In this document: piece by piece, positions 40,442 through 48,208 of the stretch
Position numbering within the stretch: the stretch's first letter is position 1
Layout of the letters: each line of letters begins with the position of its first letter
Program-made: the position numbers and the translations under genes
The notes under the pieces: generated by a model
Databases searched by the model: none
Seen by the model: only the letters and a program-made list of their open reading frames with translations
Told to the model about the DNA's origin: nothing
Assembly: GCF_003815975.1 (NCBI RefSeq)
Contig: NZ_CP033932.1
Coordinates: 3,515,501-3,579,500, forward strand
Source of the DNA: Chryseobacterium bernardetii
GTDB lineage: Bacteria > Bacteroidota > Bacteroidia > Flavobacteriales > Weeksellaceae
DNA: 64,000 bases
Direction: 5' to 3'

Positions 40442-41512
40442 ATGATAATTCAAAAAACTGAAAACTCCAGAATTTCTACATTTGACCCTAACAATTTTTC
40501 ATTTGGAGGTACCTTCATAGATCATATGATTATATGTGAGTATGAAAATGGAAAATGGGGTGATGTAAAATTAGTTCCTTACGGTCCAATACCATTTACG
40601 CCTGCCATGATGGGAGTAAACTATGGACAAGCTTGTTTTGAAGGCATGAAAGCCTACAAAGACAAAGATGGGCAGGTTTTCCTTTTCAGGCCTGAAAAGA
40701 ATTTTGAACGTATCAACAAGTCAGCAAAGCGTCTTGCAATGCCTGAGGTGACTGAGGAAATGTTTTTAGACGGATTAAAAGCATTAGTAGATATAGACAG
40801 AGACTGGATCCCTCAAGGTGAAGGAATGTCTTTATATATCAGACCATTGATTTTCGCTACAGAGGAAGCTCTGAAAGCAAGAGTATCTGACAAATATATG
40901 TTTGCTATTGTAGCAACACCTGCAAAAAGCTATTATTCAGAGCCTGTATCAGTAAAAATCTCTGACCACTATTCCAGAGCAGCTAATGGTGGTGTAGGTT
41001 CTGCTAAAGCAGCTGGTAACTATGCCGCTTCTTTCTATCCTACTCAATTAGCAATTGAAGAAGGCTATGAGCAAATCATCTGGACTGATGATTCTACTCA
41101 CGAGTATTTTGAGGAAAGTGGTACGATGAACGTATTTGTAAGAATCAATGATACTATTTATACTCCACCAACATCTGAGAAAATCCTTGATGGTGTTACC
41201 AGAGACAGCTTTATCCAATTAGCTAAGAGAAGAGGAATCGAAGTAAAAGTTGAACCAATTGCTGTAAAAACAGTTATAGAAGCTTTGAAAAACGGAGAGC
41301 TTAAAGAAGTATGGGGAGTAGGTACTGCAGTGGTAACCACTCAGTTCCAGGCTTTAGGATACCAGGGTGAGAAATTAGCGCTTCCAAGATTATCAGACGA
41401 AGAAAGCTATGCTGCAATTCTTAAGAAAGATTTAGTAGACATTCAAACTAACCTTGCTGAAGATCCATTTGGATGGAGAGTGGTGGTAGATCATGCTCTT
41501 GAAACAGTTTAA
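40442..41512 (+). CDS. ilvE: Branched-chain amino acid aminotransferase
   Basis: A 356-residue fold-type IV PLP enzyme. The Schiff-base Lys189 is in GSAKAAGNYAAS. Other markers are NYGQACFEGMKAY, the LYIRPLIFATE strand, and EESGTMNVFV with the conserved Glu. The length and the GxGTAVVTT-like C-terminal segment match the eukaryote-like BCAT group. It catalyses the last step of Leu, Ile and Val synthesis and the first of their breakdown. It is a single gene with a strong terminator. Confidence 0.95.
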   Translation: MIIQKTENSRISTFDPNNFSFGGTFIDHMIICEYENGKWGDVKLVPYGPIPFTPAMMGVNYGQACFEGMKAYKDKDGQVFLFRPEKNFERINKSAKRLAMPEVTEEMFLDGLKALVDIDRDWIPQGEGMSLYIRPLIFATEEALKARVSDKYMFAIVATPAKSYYSEPVSVKISDHYSRAANGGVGSAKAAGNYAASFYPTQLAIEEGYEQIIWTDDSTHEYFEESGTMNVFVRINDTIYTPPTSEKILDGVTRDSFIQLAKRRGIEVKVEPIAVKTVIEALKNGELKEVWGVGTAVVTTQFQALGYQGEKLALPRLSDEESYAAILKKDLVDIQTNLAEDPFGWRVVVDHALETV

Positions 41513-41533
41513 TCTTATTTAAATAGACTATAG

Positions 41534-41560
41534 AAAGCCGGGAATTTTCCCGGCTTTTTG
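41534..41560 (+). terminator. ilvE terminator
   Basis: AAAGCCGGGA (41534-41543) pairs with TCCCGGCTTT (41548-41557); T residues follow. Confidence 0.88.
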
Positions 41561-41696
41561 TTGCTATGCTCTTAAATGATTTGCCTTTTTTGGTCTAATT
41601 CTGGAGATAATTTTATCAGGTGCTTTTATATAATTTACATTAATGGTTTAAAGCTTTTGTAATTGATTCACAAAATGTGTATTTTCGCAAAAGTTT

Positions 41697-42209
41697 ATGA
41701 AAAAATTACTCTTCATATCAGCCATAAGTCTGCTGAGCTGTAATAGAAATGCACAGACGGCACATCCACCTGTGGGCGGGGTTTTAAGCCAGAAAGATCT
41801 GGATATTTCTAAAAACAGGATGAAAAACCTGAATACCATCGAAAGGGGGCAGATTCAGGATTGGATCAGTGGTCAGAACGTAAAGTTTTACCCAACGCAG
41901 CTTAATTATTGGGTGACGGTAGATGGTTTTGATCATAGGGAAAGAAGAGCAGACAATACGCTGATCTCTTACTCTTATGAACTCTATGATTTTGACCAGA
42001 CTAAAATCTACGATCAGCCTTTTGAAAGAAGAGATGCCAAATTCGGGCATTTTGATGAACTGAAAGCGGTGGAAAATGCTTTACGCTTTATACATGATGG
42101 AGAGGAAGTGACGCTTTTGGTGCCGTCTTCTTTGGCTTATGGAACTTTTGGAGACGAAAAGAAAATAGACAATGATATACCATTAATCATAAAATTAAAA
42201 GCTTTATAA
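41697..42209 (+). CDS. gldI: GldI-like lipoprotein peptidyl-prolyl isomerase
   Basis: A 170-residue FKBP-type prolyl isomerase. The N-terminus MKKLLFISAISLLSC is a lipoprotein signal with the lipidated Cys15. The FKBP core is recognisable in VTVDGFDHRE, FDELKAVENALRFIHDGEEVTLLVPSSLAYG and the terminal IPLIIKLKAL. Its size and placement match GldI, the isomerase that in Flavobacterium helps fold gliding or secretion machinery. The next gene, also an isomerase, starts 3 bases after its stop, so both form an operon. Confidence 0.85.
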   Translation: MKKLLFISAISLLSCNRNAQTAHPPVGGVLSQKDLDISKNRMKNLNTIERGQIQDWISGQNVKFYPTQLNYWVTVDGFDHRERRADNTLISYSYELYDFDQTKIYDQPFERRDAKFGHFDELKAVENALRFIHDGEEVTLLVPSSLAYGTFGDEKKIDNDIPLIIKLKAL

Positions 42210-42212
42210 TAC

Positions 42213-43328
42213 ATGAAATTGTTTAACAAGAATATAATTCTGGCAGCGGCAAGTGTTTCGCTGATGAGTTGTACCCCAATTTATAAAAAAATGAACGTAG
42301 ACAAAGAAACTTACGAAGGTCTTAATGACGGACTTTATGCCAATCTTCAAACTACAAAAGGTAACATGATTGTTAAGTTTGAGGACAAGAAAGCACCAGT
42401 AACTGTAGCCAACTTTATCGGTCTTGCAGAAGGGAAAATCGATAACAAAGCTAAGGCTAAGGGAGTTCCTTACTATGACGGAACTATTTTCCACAGAGTA
42501 ATCAAAGATTTCATGATCCAGGGAGGTGATCCTCAGGGAACAGGAATGGGAGATCCTGGGTATAAATTCGAAGATGAAAGAAACGATCTTAAACACACAG
42601 GAAAAGGGATTCTTTCTATGGCTAACTCCGGACCAAACACAAACGGTTCTCAGTTCTTTATTACTGAAGTAGCTACTCCTTGGTTAGATGGAAGACATAC
42701 AATCTTTGGAAAGGTAGTAAAAGGTACTGAAGTAATTGATGCTATTGCTAATGTTGAAAAAGGAGCTCAGGATAAGCCTAAAACAGATATTGTTCTAGAG
42801 AAAGTTTCTGTTTTTGGTAAAGGTGACGAGTACAAAAACTACGATGCTGCTAAAACTTTTAACGAAGGAAAAGCTAAAATTGCAGAAAACAATAAAGCAT
42901 TTATCGCTAAAGAAGAAGCTGAAAGAAAGAAAAAAGAAGAAGAGTTCAAGGCAAACCAGGAAAAATTAGTGGAAAGCTTAAAAGCCGGAATGCAAAAAAC
43001 GGAATCAGGTCTTTACTATAAAATCACTAAAACTGCAGACGGAAAAGCTCCAAAAGCAGGTGATAACGTTTCTGTACACTATGCAGGAAAATTAGTAGAC
43101 GGAACTGAATTTGATTCTTCATTCAAGAGAAATGAGCCTATCGAAATTCCAATCGGGATGGGAAGAGTAATCAAAGGATGGGATGAAGGTATCTTATTGT
43201 TAAAAGAAGGAGAAACTGCTACTTTATTGATCCCGCCAGCAATGGCTTACGGAGAAAGAGGAGCAGGAGGAGTAATTCCACCAAACTCATGGTTAGTTTT
43301 CGATGTTGAGCTTGTAAAAGTAAAATAA
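42213..43328 (+). CDS. Dual-family immunophilin: cyclophilin-FKBP fusion
   Basis: A 371-residue lipoprotein (Cys20 after LMSC). Residues ~45-205 are a cyclophilin domain (FHRVIKDFMIQGGDPQGTG, then MANSGPNTNGSQFFIT and WLDGRHTIFGKV). A lysine-rich charged linker (AERKKKEEEFKANQEK) follows, and residues ~270-371 are an FKBP domain (VSVHYAGKLVDGTEFDSS, then VIKGWDEGILLLKEGE and YGERGAGGVIPPNSWLVFDVEL). Cyclophilin-FKBP fusions are known in a few lineages, including flavobacteria. Lipid anchoring suggests a periplasmic folding factor working alongside GldI. The operon ends in a strong terminator. Confidence 0.95.
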   Translation: MKLFNKNIILAAASVSLMSCTPIYKKMNVDKETYEGLNDGLYANLQTTKGNMIVKFEDKKAPVTVANFIGLAEGKIDNKAKAKGVPYYDGTIFHRVIKDFMIQGGDPQGTGMGDPGYKFEDERNDLKHTGKGILSMANSGPNTNGSQFFITEVATPWLDGRHTIFGKVVKGTEVIDAIANVEKGAQDKPKTDIVLEKVSVFGKGDEYKNYDAAKTFNEGKAKIAENNKAFIAKEEAERKKKEEEFKANQEKLVESLKAGMQKTESGLYYKITKTADGKAPKAGDNVSVHYAGKLVDGTEFDSSFKRNEPIEIPIGMGRVIKGWDEGILLLKEGETATLLIPPAMAYGERGAGGVIPPNSWLVFDVELVKVK

Positions 43329-43346
43329 TTGAATCTTTAAGATATG

Positions 43347-43375
43347 AAAGCCGTTCCGGAAGGAACGGCTTTTTG
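43347..43375 (+). terminator. Terminator of the gldI-immunophilin operon
   Basis: AAAGCCGTTCC (43347-43357) pairs with GGAACGGCTTT (43362-43372), then TT. Confidence 0.88.
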
Positions 43376-43469
43376 ATTTTCTATAAAAAGTCCCGTAGAA
43401 ATACGGATGTTGTGTAAAAACAAATTATTCCTATCTTTCTCCCTCACCAATGAAATAAAAATAGAAAAT

Positions 43470-43691
43470 ATGTTTGATCTTAATTACGATGTCATAAAAC
43501 AGGAAATAGAGGCTGAAGTGTGTAAAGAACATAATTTACATCCGGAATTTGTAAAAACAGATGATGGATTTGGAATTAAAGCCTGTTGTGAACCCTTTCA
43601 TAAAGAATTAGTTGCAAAATCTGAAAAAATGGTTGAGGAAGAAACCACTCGGTTTCTTGAGAAAATGATGAAAGATATTTTCAAAGAGTAG
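43470..43691 (+). CDS. Small Cys/His-containing conserved protein
   Basis: 73 residues if started at the ATG at 43470 (MFDLNYDVIKQEI); an upstream ATG at 43407 would add 21 hydrophobic-basic residues and is less likely. It contains VCKEHNLHPEF and KACCEPFHKEL, four Cys/His groups that could bind metal or respond to redox state. No domain name is known to me. It is a single gene between two terminators. Confidence 0.7.
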   Translation: MFDLNYDVIKQEIEAEVCKEHNLHPEFVKTDDGFGIKACCEPFHKELVAKSEKMVEEETTRFLEKMMKDIFKE

Positions 43692-43721
43692 TCTGCGATA
43701 ATAGTGTAAATAAAATGCATA

Positions 43722-43752
43722 AAAAACCGCCCTCTGAAGGAAGGCGGTTTTT
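43722..43752. terminator. Bidirectional terminator
   Basis: AAAAACCGCC (43722-43731) pairs with GGCGGTTTTT (43743-43752), between the small Cys/His gene and the convergent membrane-protein gene. Confidence 0.85.
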
Positions 43753-43774
43753 CAGTAAAAGAGTGAAATAAAAG

Positions 43775-44029
43775 TTATATGTTTCTACCGGATCTTTTCT
43801 TCATTCCTGTTCCTGCAAGGGAACTGATGAATACAAGACCAAAGCCGATATAAGCGGCAAAGGCGGTAAGATATACTATTAAGTTGTTAAAACTTGGTTT
43901 TGAACTGTATACCAGTATAGAAAAAGCGGCAAAACTCAGGACCAATAACAGGCTCCAGATATGCATTTTTGCGGCATCTTCATTTCTCTTAAAAATCATT
44001 TCAAAAAAGGCTCTCATCATTACTAACAT
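43775..44029 (-). CDS. Small membrane protein
   Basis: An 84-residue protein with two hydrophobic helices (HIWSLLLVLSFAAFSILVY and LIVYLTAFAAYIGFGLVFISSLAG) and basic ends (KKRSGRN at the C-terminus). ATG codons at residues 1, 4 and 5 are all possible. There is no recognised family and no close partner gene; function is unknown. Confidence 0.65.
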   Translation of the reverse strand: MLVMMRAFFEMIFKRNEDAAKMHIWSLLLVLSFAAFSILVYSSKPSFNNLIVYLTAFAAYIGFGLVFISSLAGTGMKKRSGRNI

Positions 44030-44680
44030 TTTAAGGGTTATACATTAATTAATTGAGAATAAATCAGGTATGATTATCATGGTAAAAAGAAAAAGCATAT
44101 TTCTTTTCTGGGCTAAGGTTCATGATAACTTTGCCATTTATTCAATATTATGATACCGGGCTTCAAAGTCCGGATAAATAATCATTTTGAATCAATAAAT
44201 GATTCACGGGTTTATTGATGATACCAGTTAGATACGGGGCATAAATGTGCTGTGAAAAATCAACAGGAGGGTTAATTAATCACGTTCCCGTATCTTTTAC
44301 GGCATCGTAGAAAAAAAAGGATTCATATACGGGATATGAACTTTGAATCAGTGGAAAACTGAAAATCCACAGAAAACCTTTTTTCTCATCCTTAGTGCTT
44401 TTTAATTTTTTCTCACAAAAGGATATGCCAATTTCATGCCAAAATAGTAAATTTCCGATTAACAGATAAGTTGAGGGCGTTTTATTTTGTTGTATACCAG
44501 GTTTATAGGATGAATATTTCCTTAAACAAAGAAAAATGAAATTTGATCGTGAATTCTTAAGCTAAAGAATAATAGATTTTTTAGGTAGATTTTGTATTCT
44601 TCCTATATCATTCCCCAAACAAACAATTATTGAATAGGTTTTATAAATGCTAAAAGCCGGCTTCTATTGAATTTTTAGTG
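44030..44680. other. ~650-bp intergenic region
   Basis: No gene is supported. Visible structure is limited to the inverted repeat ATCAATAAA (44191-44199) with TTTATTGAT (44211-44219), which can alternatively fold as TGAATCA/TGATTCA. There is also a short CCGGGC/GTCCGG hairpin near 44158-44173, without a T tract. Confidence 0.4.
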
Positions 44681-44688
44681 TACATTTG
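44681..44688 (+). promoter_or_regulatory. -7 box of the orphan gene
   Basis: TACATTTG matches TAnnTTTG. It overlaps the leftmost possible start codon (TTG at 44686) of the following frame, showing that translation begins further downstream. Confidence 0.5.
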
Positions 44689-44742
44689 TCATCCTGTAAG
44701 CCTCTAAACTATACTATTTTAGTAAAGTTTTTAATTTTGAAA

Positions 44743-45273
44743 GTGAACAAAGAAAACATAAAAGAAAACATTGAGATTTGTCTTGTCGGTCTTCAACAAT
44801 TGGCAAAGGCAAATTGCTGGAATAAAATATCTCCTAATTTTGTTTTTATTATATCTGATATTAATGAATTTGAAGGGGAAAATTTTTTTGAACTTAGGAG
44901 ATCCAGAAATAAAGTGAATAAGTCTAAAACTAGACTTTCACTAAATTCAGCTATTGAGATTTTAGACAAAGAGTATCAGGATCTTTATGATGTAAATTTT
45001 TATATTTTTAAAGCAAGTAAAAAAGAAACGATAATAGAAATTCAATATTATAGGAAATCAAATCTAGCAGCCGACTATTTAAAGATGGTGAAAAACAATA
45101 AGCCTATGTATCATTCTAAGATTTCAAGACCTTATTATGCCAGAAATGATAGTAAATTTGATATCAATTGGGAGTCAGGTGGAGTAACATACTTCATTAA
45201 TTACTTTCTTATCCAAATTAAGTATAGAGTTAATTCTTTTTATCAAATGTTTAAACTATTGGATAAAACTTAG
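44743..45273 (+). CDS. Orphan hypothetical protein, AT-rich
   Basis: About 176 residues if started at the GTG at 44743; TTG at 44737 is also possible, and the first TTG at 44686 lies inside a promoter box. The protein begins NKENIKENIEICLVGLQQLAKANCWNKISPNF and contains an internal LRRSRNKVNKSK basic patch and a C-terminal Tyr/Phe-rich region. No family was recognised. The gene is visibly more AT-rich than its neighbours and isolated, consistent with recent acquisition. A defence or immunity role would be guesswork. Confidence 0.6.
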   Translation: MNKENIKENIEICLVGLQQLAKANCWNKISPNFVFIISDINEFEGENFFELRRSRNKVNKSKTRLSLNSAIEILDKEYQDLYDVNFYIFKASKKETIIEIQYYRKSNLAADYLKMVKNNKPMYHSKISRPYYARNDSKFDINWESGGVTYFINYFLIQIKYRVNSFYQMFKLLDKT

Positions 45274-45428
45274 TTTGCCATTCTGTAAGAATCTAACCAG
45301 ATTATTTCGTTTGGATTTCTGGGGAATAACAAAGACACTGCTAGAGGGTTGAATTAATAGATTTTCTGACATTCATTTATACCATTGTATCATTTGTGAA
45401 TTCATTAGTGATGTTTTGGCTAAAAAGA

Positions 45429-45460
45429 AACCCATCAAATCTCATAAGACTTAATGGGTT
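45429..45460 (-). terminator. Terminator of the M28 peptidase operon
   Basis: AACCCAT (45429-45435) pairs with ATGGGTT (45454-45460), with further pairing inside the loop. On the minus strand the stem is followed by TTCTTTTT. Confidence 0.7.
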
Positions 45461-45484
45461 ATTCTATATTAAACTAAATATATA

Positions 45485-46843
45485 TTACCAGTTCTTATCA
45501 ATCATATAAATAATATGCGTCATAGCTACAGCTCCTAACAGAAGCTCTCTTCTGTTAACTTTATCAAAGGTATCTTCTTCTGTATGGTGGATGTCAAAAT
45601 AACGTTGAGAATCGGGCATCAGTTCGGCTGCAGGAATTCCCATGTCATGAAGTGGATAAAGATCTGTTCCGGAAAATTTTTCTTCAAAGTTATACACTCC
45701 ATAAGGAAGGAATAATTTTGACCAACTCTGAATCTGTTTCCTTTTGGCATCATCCATATCCAAAGCAATACCTCTAGGGGCAAAGCCTCCGGCATCGGAT
45801 TCTATGGCAAAAAGATGTTTTTCATTGGTCTCTTTTACTGTTTTACCATATTGGATACCGCCTTTTACCCCATTTTCTTCATTGGCAAAGCAAACAACTC
45901 TGATGGTATGGTTATTCTGGAGTCCTAATTTTTTGAATGTTCTTAAGACTTCAATGCTCTGAACAATTCCAGCTCCGTCATCATGAGCACCTTCACCTAC
46001 ATCCCAGGAATCAAGGTGTCCGCCTACTACAATTACACTTTGGTCTTTCTTTCCTGTAATTTCACCAATCACGGAGTGGGAGAGTTTTTCTCCTTTCATT
46101 CCGCAGTTGGAATTAAGCTTTGCCGTAATTTTTTGATTCTTTAATAAGGTTTCCAGCTCATCTGCTGTAGTGCTTCCGATTGCTACGGCAGGAATTTTAG
46201 AGACGCTTTCTTCATAGCGCATTGCTCCTGTATGAGGAACATCATCAAATGCTGAGGAAAGAGAGCGGATAATCGCAAATTTTCCTCCTTTTTTGGCAGT
46301 TAAAGATGCTGCTGTGGTTCTGTACTTAGCTGCATCACCATATCCTTTAAAAGTTTCTATGAATGATTGTTTGAAAGCATAATTGAAGAAAAGGATTTTA
46401 TCTTTTACCTGTTCCGGGGAAAGTTTATTGTATTCATCCATAGATTTCACCATGATAATTTCACCTGAAACATCTTTTCTGCCTGTACCTTCAGAATTTC
46501 CAAGAGAAAGCATTTTAAGGTTTTTCCAGTTTCCATTGGAAGTTTTAATGTGTAAGGATTCTTTTCCTCTCACCCAAACCGGAATCATGACGTCCTGCAG
46601 CCACACTTTGTCTGCTCCGGCATCACGGAGCTTTTGTGCGGCCCATTGTACAGATTTTTCATAGGCTTCTGAGCCACTTAAACGATGTCCGATATTTTTA
46701 GTGAGTTCACGAAGATCACTGTATCCTTTTCCGTTATTTAGCACTTCAAGAGAGATCTTGCTGAATTGGATTGAATCTTCTTTGGTTTGACCAAAAACAG
46801 CCATTCCCAAACATAATAATGAGGTTCCTAATATCTTTTTCAT
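45485..46843 (-). CDS. Secreted M28 metallopeptidase, tandem copy 3
   Basis: 452 residues from the ATG at 46843; MVT upstream overlaps the previous gene. After the signal peptide (LLCLGMAVFGQ) comes the peptidase with an inserted PA-like domain (residues ~120-250). Zinc ligands are visible as VVGGHLDSWDVGEGAHDDGAG, NEENG, ESDAGG and the late FDIHHTEEDTFDKVN. The family consists of dizinc aminopeptidases or carboxypeptidases. It is closely similar to the gene immediately upstream (46846-48207), including identical long stretches, and more distantly to 48209-49615. The last gene of a three-gene operon; it ends at a terminator. Confidence 0.93.
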   Translation of the reverse strand: MKKILGTSLLCLGMAVFGQTKEDSIQFSKISLEVLNNGKGYSDLRELTKNIGHRLSGSEAYEKSVQWAAQKLRDAGADKVWLQDVMIPVWVRGKESLHIKTSNGNWKNLKMLSLGNSEGTGRKDVSGEIIMVKSMDEYNKLSPEQVKDKILFFNYAFKQSFIETFKGYGDAAKYRTTAASLTAKKGGKFAIIRSLSSAFDDVPHTGAMRYEESVSKIPAVAIGSTTADELETLLKNQKITAKLNSNCGMKGEKLSHSVIGEITGKKDQSVIVVGGHLDSWDVGEGAHDDGAGIVQSIEVLRTFKKLGLQNNHTIRVVCFANEENGVKGGIQYGKTVKETNEKHLFAIESDAGGFAPRGIALDMDDAKRKQIQSWSKLFLPYGVYNFEEKFSGTDLYPLHDMGIPAAELMPDSQRYFDIHHTEEDTFDKVNRRELLLGAVAMTHIIYMIDKNW

Positions 46844-46845
46844 TG

Positions 46846-48207
46846 TTACCAATTTTTATCAATCATATAAATAAGTTGTGTTATTACCGTTGAGCCGAGA
46901 AGCAGTTCTCTACGGTTAACTTTTTCAAAAGTATCTTCTGCGGTGTGGTGAATATCAAAATAACGCTGTGGTTCCGGAACGAGTTCTGCAGTAGGTACCA
47001 CCATTTCATGCAATGGGGCAATATCCGAGCCTGAGTATTTTCCTTCAAAGTTGTAAACTCCGTAAGGTAAGAATAGATTTCCCCAACTTTTGATCTGTTT
47101 TCTTTTCACATCATCCATTTCCAGTGAAATTCCGCGGGGAGAAAAGCCTCCAGCATCGGATTCTATGGCAAAAAGATGTTTTTCACTATTATCCTTTGCT
47201 GTCTTTCCGTATTGTTTTCCGCCTTTGGTTCCATTTTCTTCATTGGCAAAGCAAACAGCTCTGATGGTATGGTTATTCTGGAGTCCCAGCTTTTTAAATG
47301 TTCTTAAGACTTCAATACTCTGAACAATCCCTGAACCGTCATCATGAGCACCTTCACCTACATCCCAGGAATCAAGGTGTCCGCCCACTACAATTACATT
47401 TTGGTCTTTCTTCCCAGTAATTTCACCAATGACGGAGTGGGAGAGTTTTTCGCCTTTCATCCCACAATTGGAATTGAGCTTTGCGGTGACTTTCTGATTT
47501 TTCAATAAAGTTTCCAGTTCGTCAGCTGTTGTATTTCCAATGGTAACAGCCGGTATTTTACTGATATTTTCTTCGTATCGCATGTTTCCTGTGTGTGGAA
47601 CATCGTCAAATGCGGAGGAAAGTGATCTGATGATAGCGAATTTGCCACCTTTTCTGGCTGTGAGAGAAGCTGCGGTACGTCTGTAGGCTCCTGATTCCCT
47701 ATAGGAAATAAATGTCTGCACGTTGCCCTGGTTGAAAGGATAATTAAAGAAAACAATCTTATCTTTTACCTTTTCAGCAGGAAGTTTGTCATATTCCTCA
47801 AGGGACTTCACCATAATGATCTCTCCGGACACATCTTTTCCTCCCGTTCCCTCAGAGTTTCCAAGGGAAAGCATTTTAAGACTCTTCCAGTTTCCATTGG
47901 GAGTTTTAATGTGTAAGGATTCTTTTCCTCTCACCCAAACCGGGATCATGACGTCCTGAAGCCATACCTTATCTGCACCGGCATCACGAAGCTTTTGTGC
48001 GGCCCATTGTACAGATTTTTCATAAGCTTCGGAGCCACTTAAGCGGTGTCCTATATTTTTGGTGAGTTCCCGAAGTTCATCATATCCTTTTCCGTTATTC
48101 AGGATTTCTGTGGAAATTTTATTGAACTGTATAGAATCTTCTTTAGTCTGTCCTGATATAAAGACCATTCCTAAAGTTAATAATGATATATTTACGATCT
48201 TTTTCAT
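46846..48207 (-). CDS. Secreted M28 metallopeptidase, tandem copy 2
   Basis: 453 residues from the ATG at 48207 (MKKIVNISLLTLGMVFISGQ); an upstream ATG at 48225 would overlap the preceding gene by 17 bases. The motif order is the same as in its neighbours: GGHLDSWDVGEGAHDDGSG, NEENG, ESDAGG and DIHHTAEDTFEKVN. The pair 45485-46843 and 46846-48207 appears to result from a recent duplication. Exported; it probably degrades peptides for nutrition. Confidence 0.93.
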   Translation of the reverse strand: MKKIVNISLLTLGMVFISGQTKEDSIQFNKISTEILNNGKGYDELRELTKNIGHRLSGSEAYEKSVQWAAQKLRDAGADKVWLQDVMIPVWVRGKESLHIKTPNGNWKSLKMLSLGNSEGTGGKDVSGEIIMVKSLEEYDKLPAEKVKDKIVFFNYPFNQGNVQTFISYRESGAYRRTAASLTARKGGKFAIIRSLSSAFDDVPHTGNMRYEENISKIPAVTIGNTTADELETLLKNQKVTAKLNSNCGMKGEKLSHSVIGEITGKKDQNVIVVGGHLDSWDVGEGAHDDGSGIVQSIEVLRTFKKLGLQNNHTIRAVCFANEENGTKGGKQYGKTAKDNSEKHLFAIESDAGGFSPRGISLEMDDVKRKQIKSWGNLFLPYGVYNFEGKYSGSDIAPLHEMVVPTAELVPEPQRYFDIHHTAEDTFEKVNRRELLLGSTVITQLIYMIDKNW

Positions 48208-48208
48208 A

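Noticed and set aside
44686..44742. N-terminal extension of the orphan gene from the TTG at 44686
   Set aside because: That codon lies inside the TACATTTG promoter box, so it cannot be in the mRNA from that promoter.
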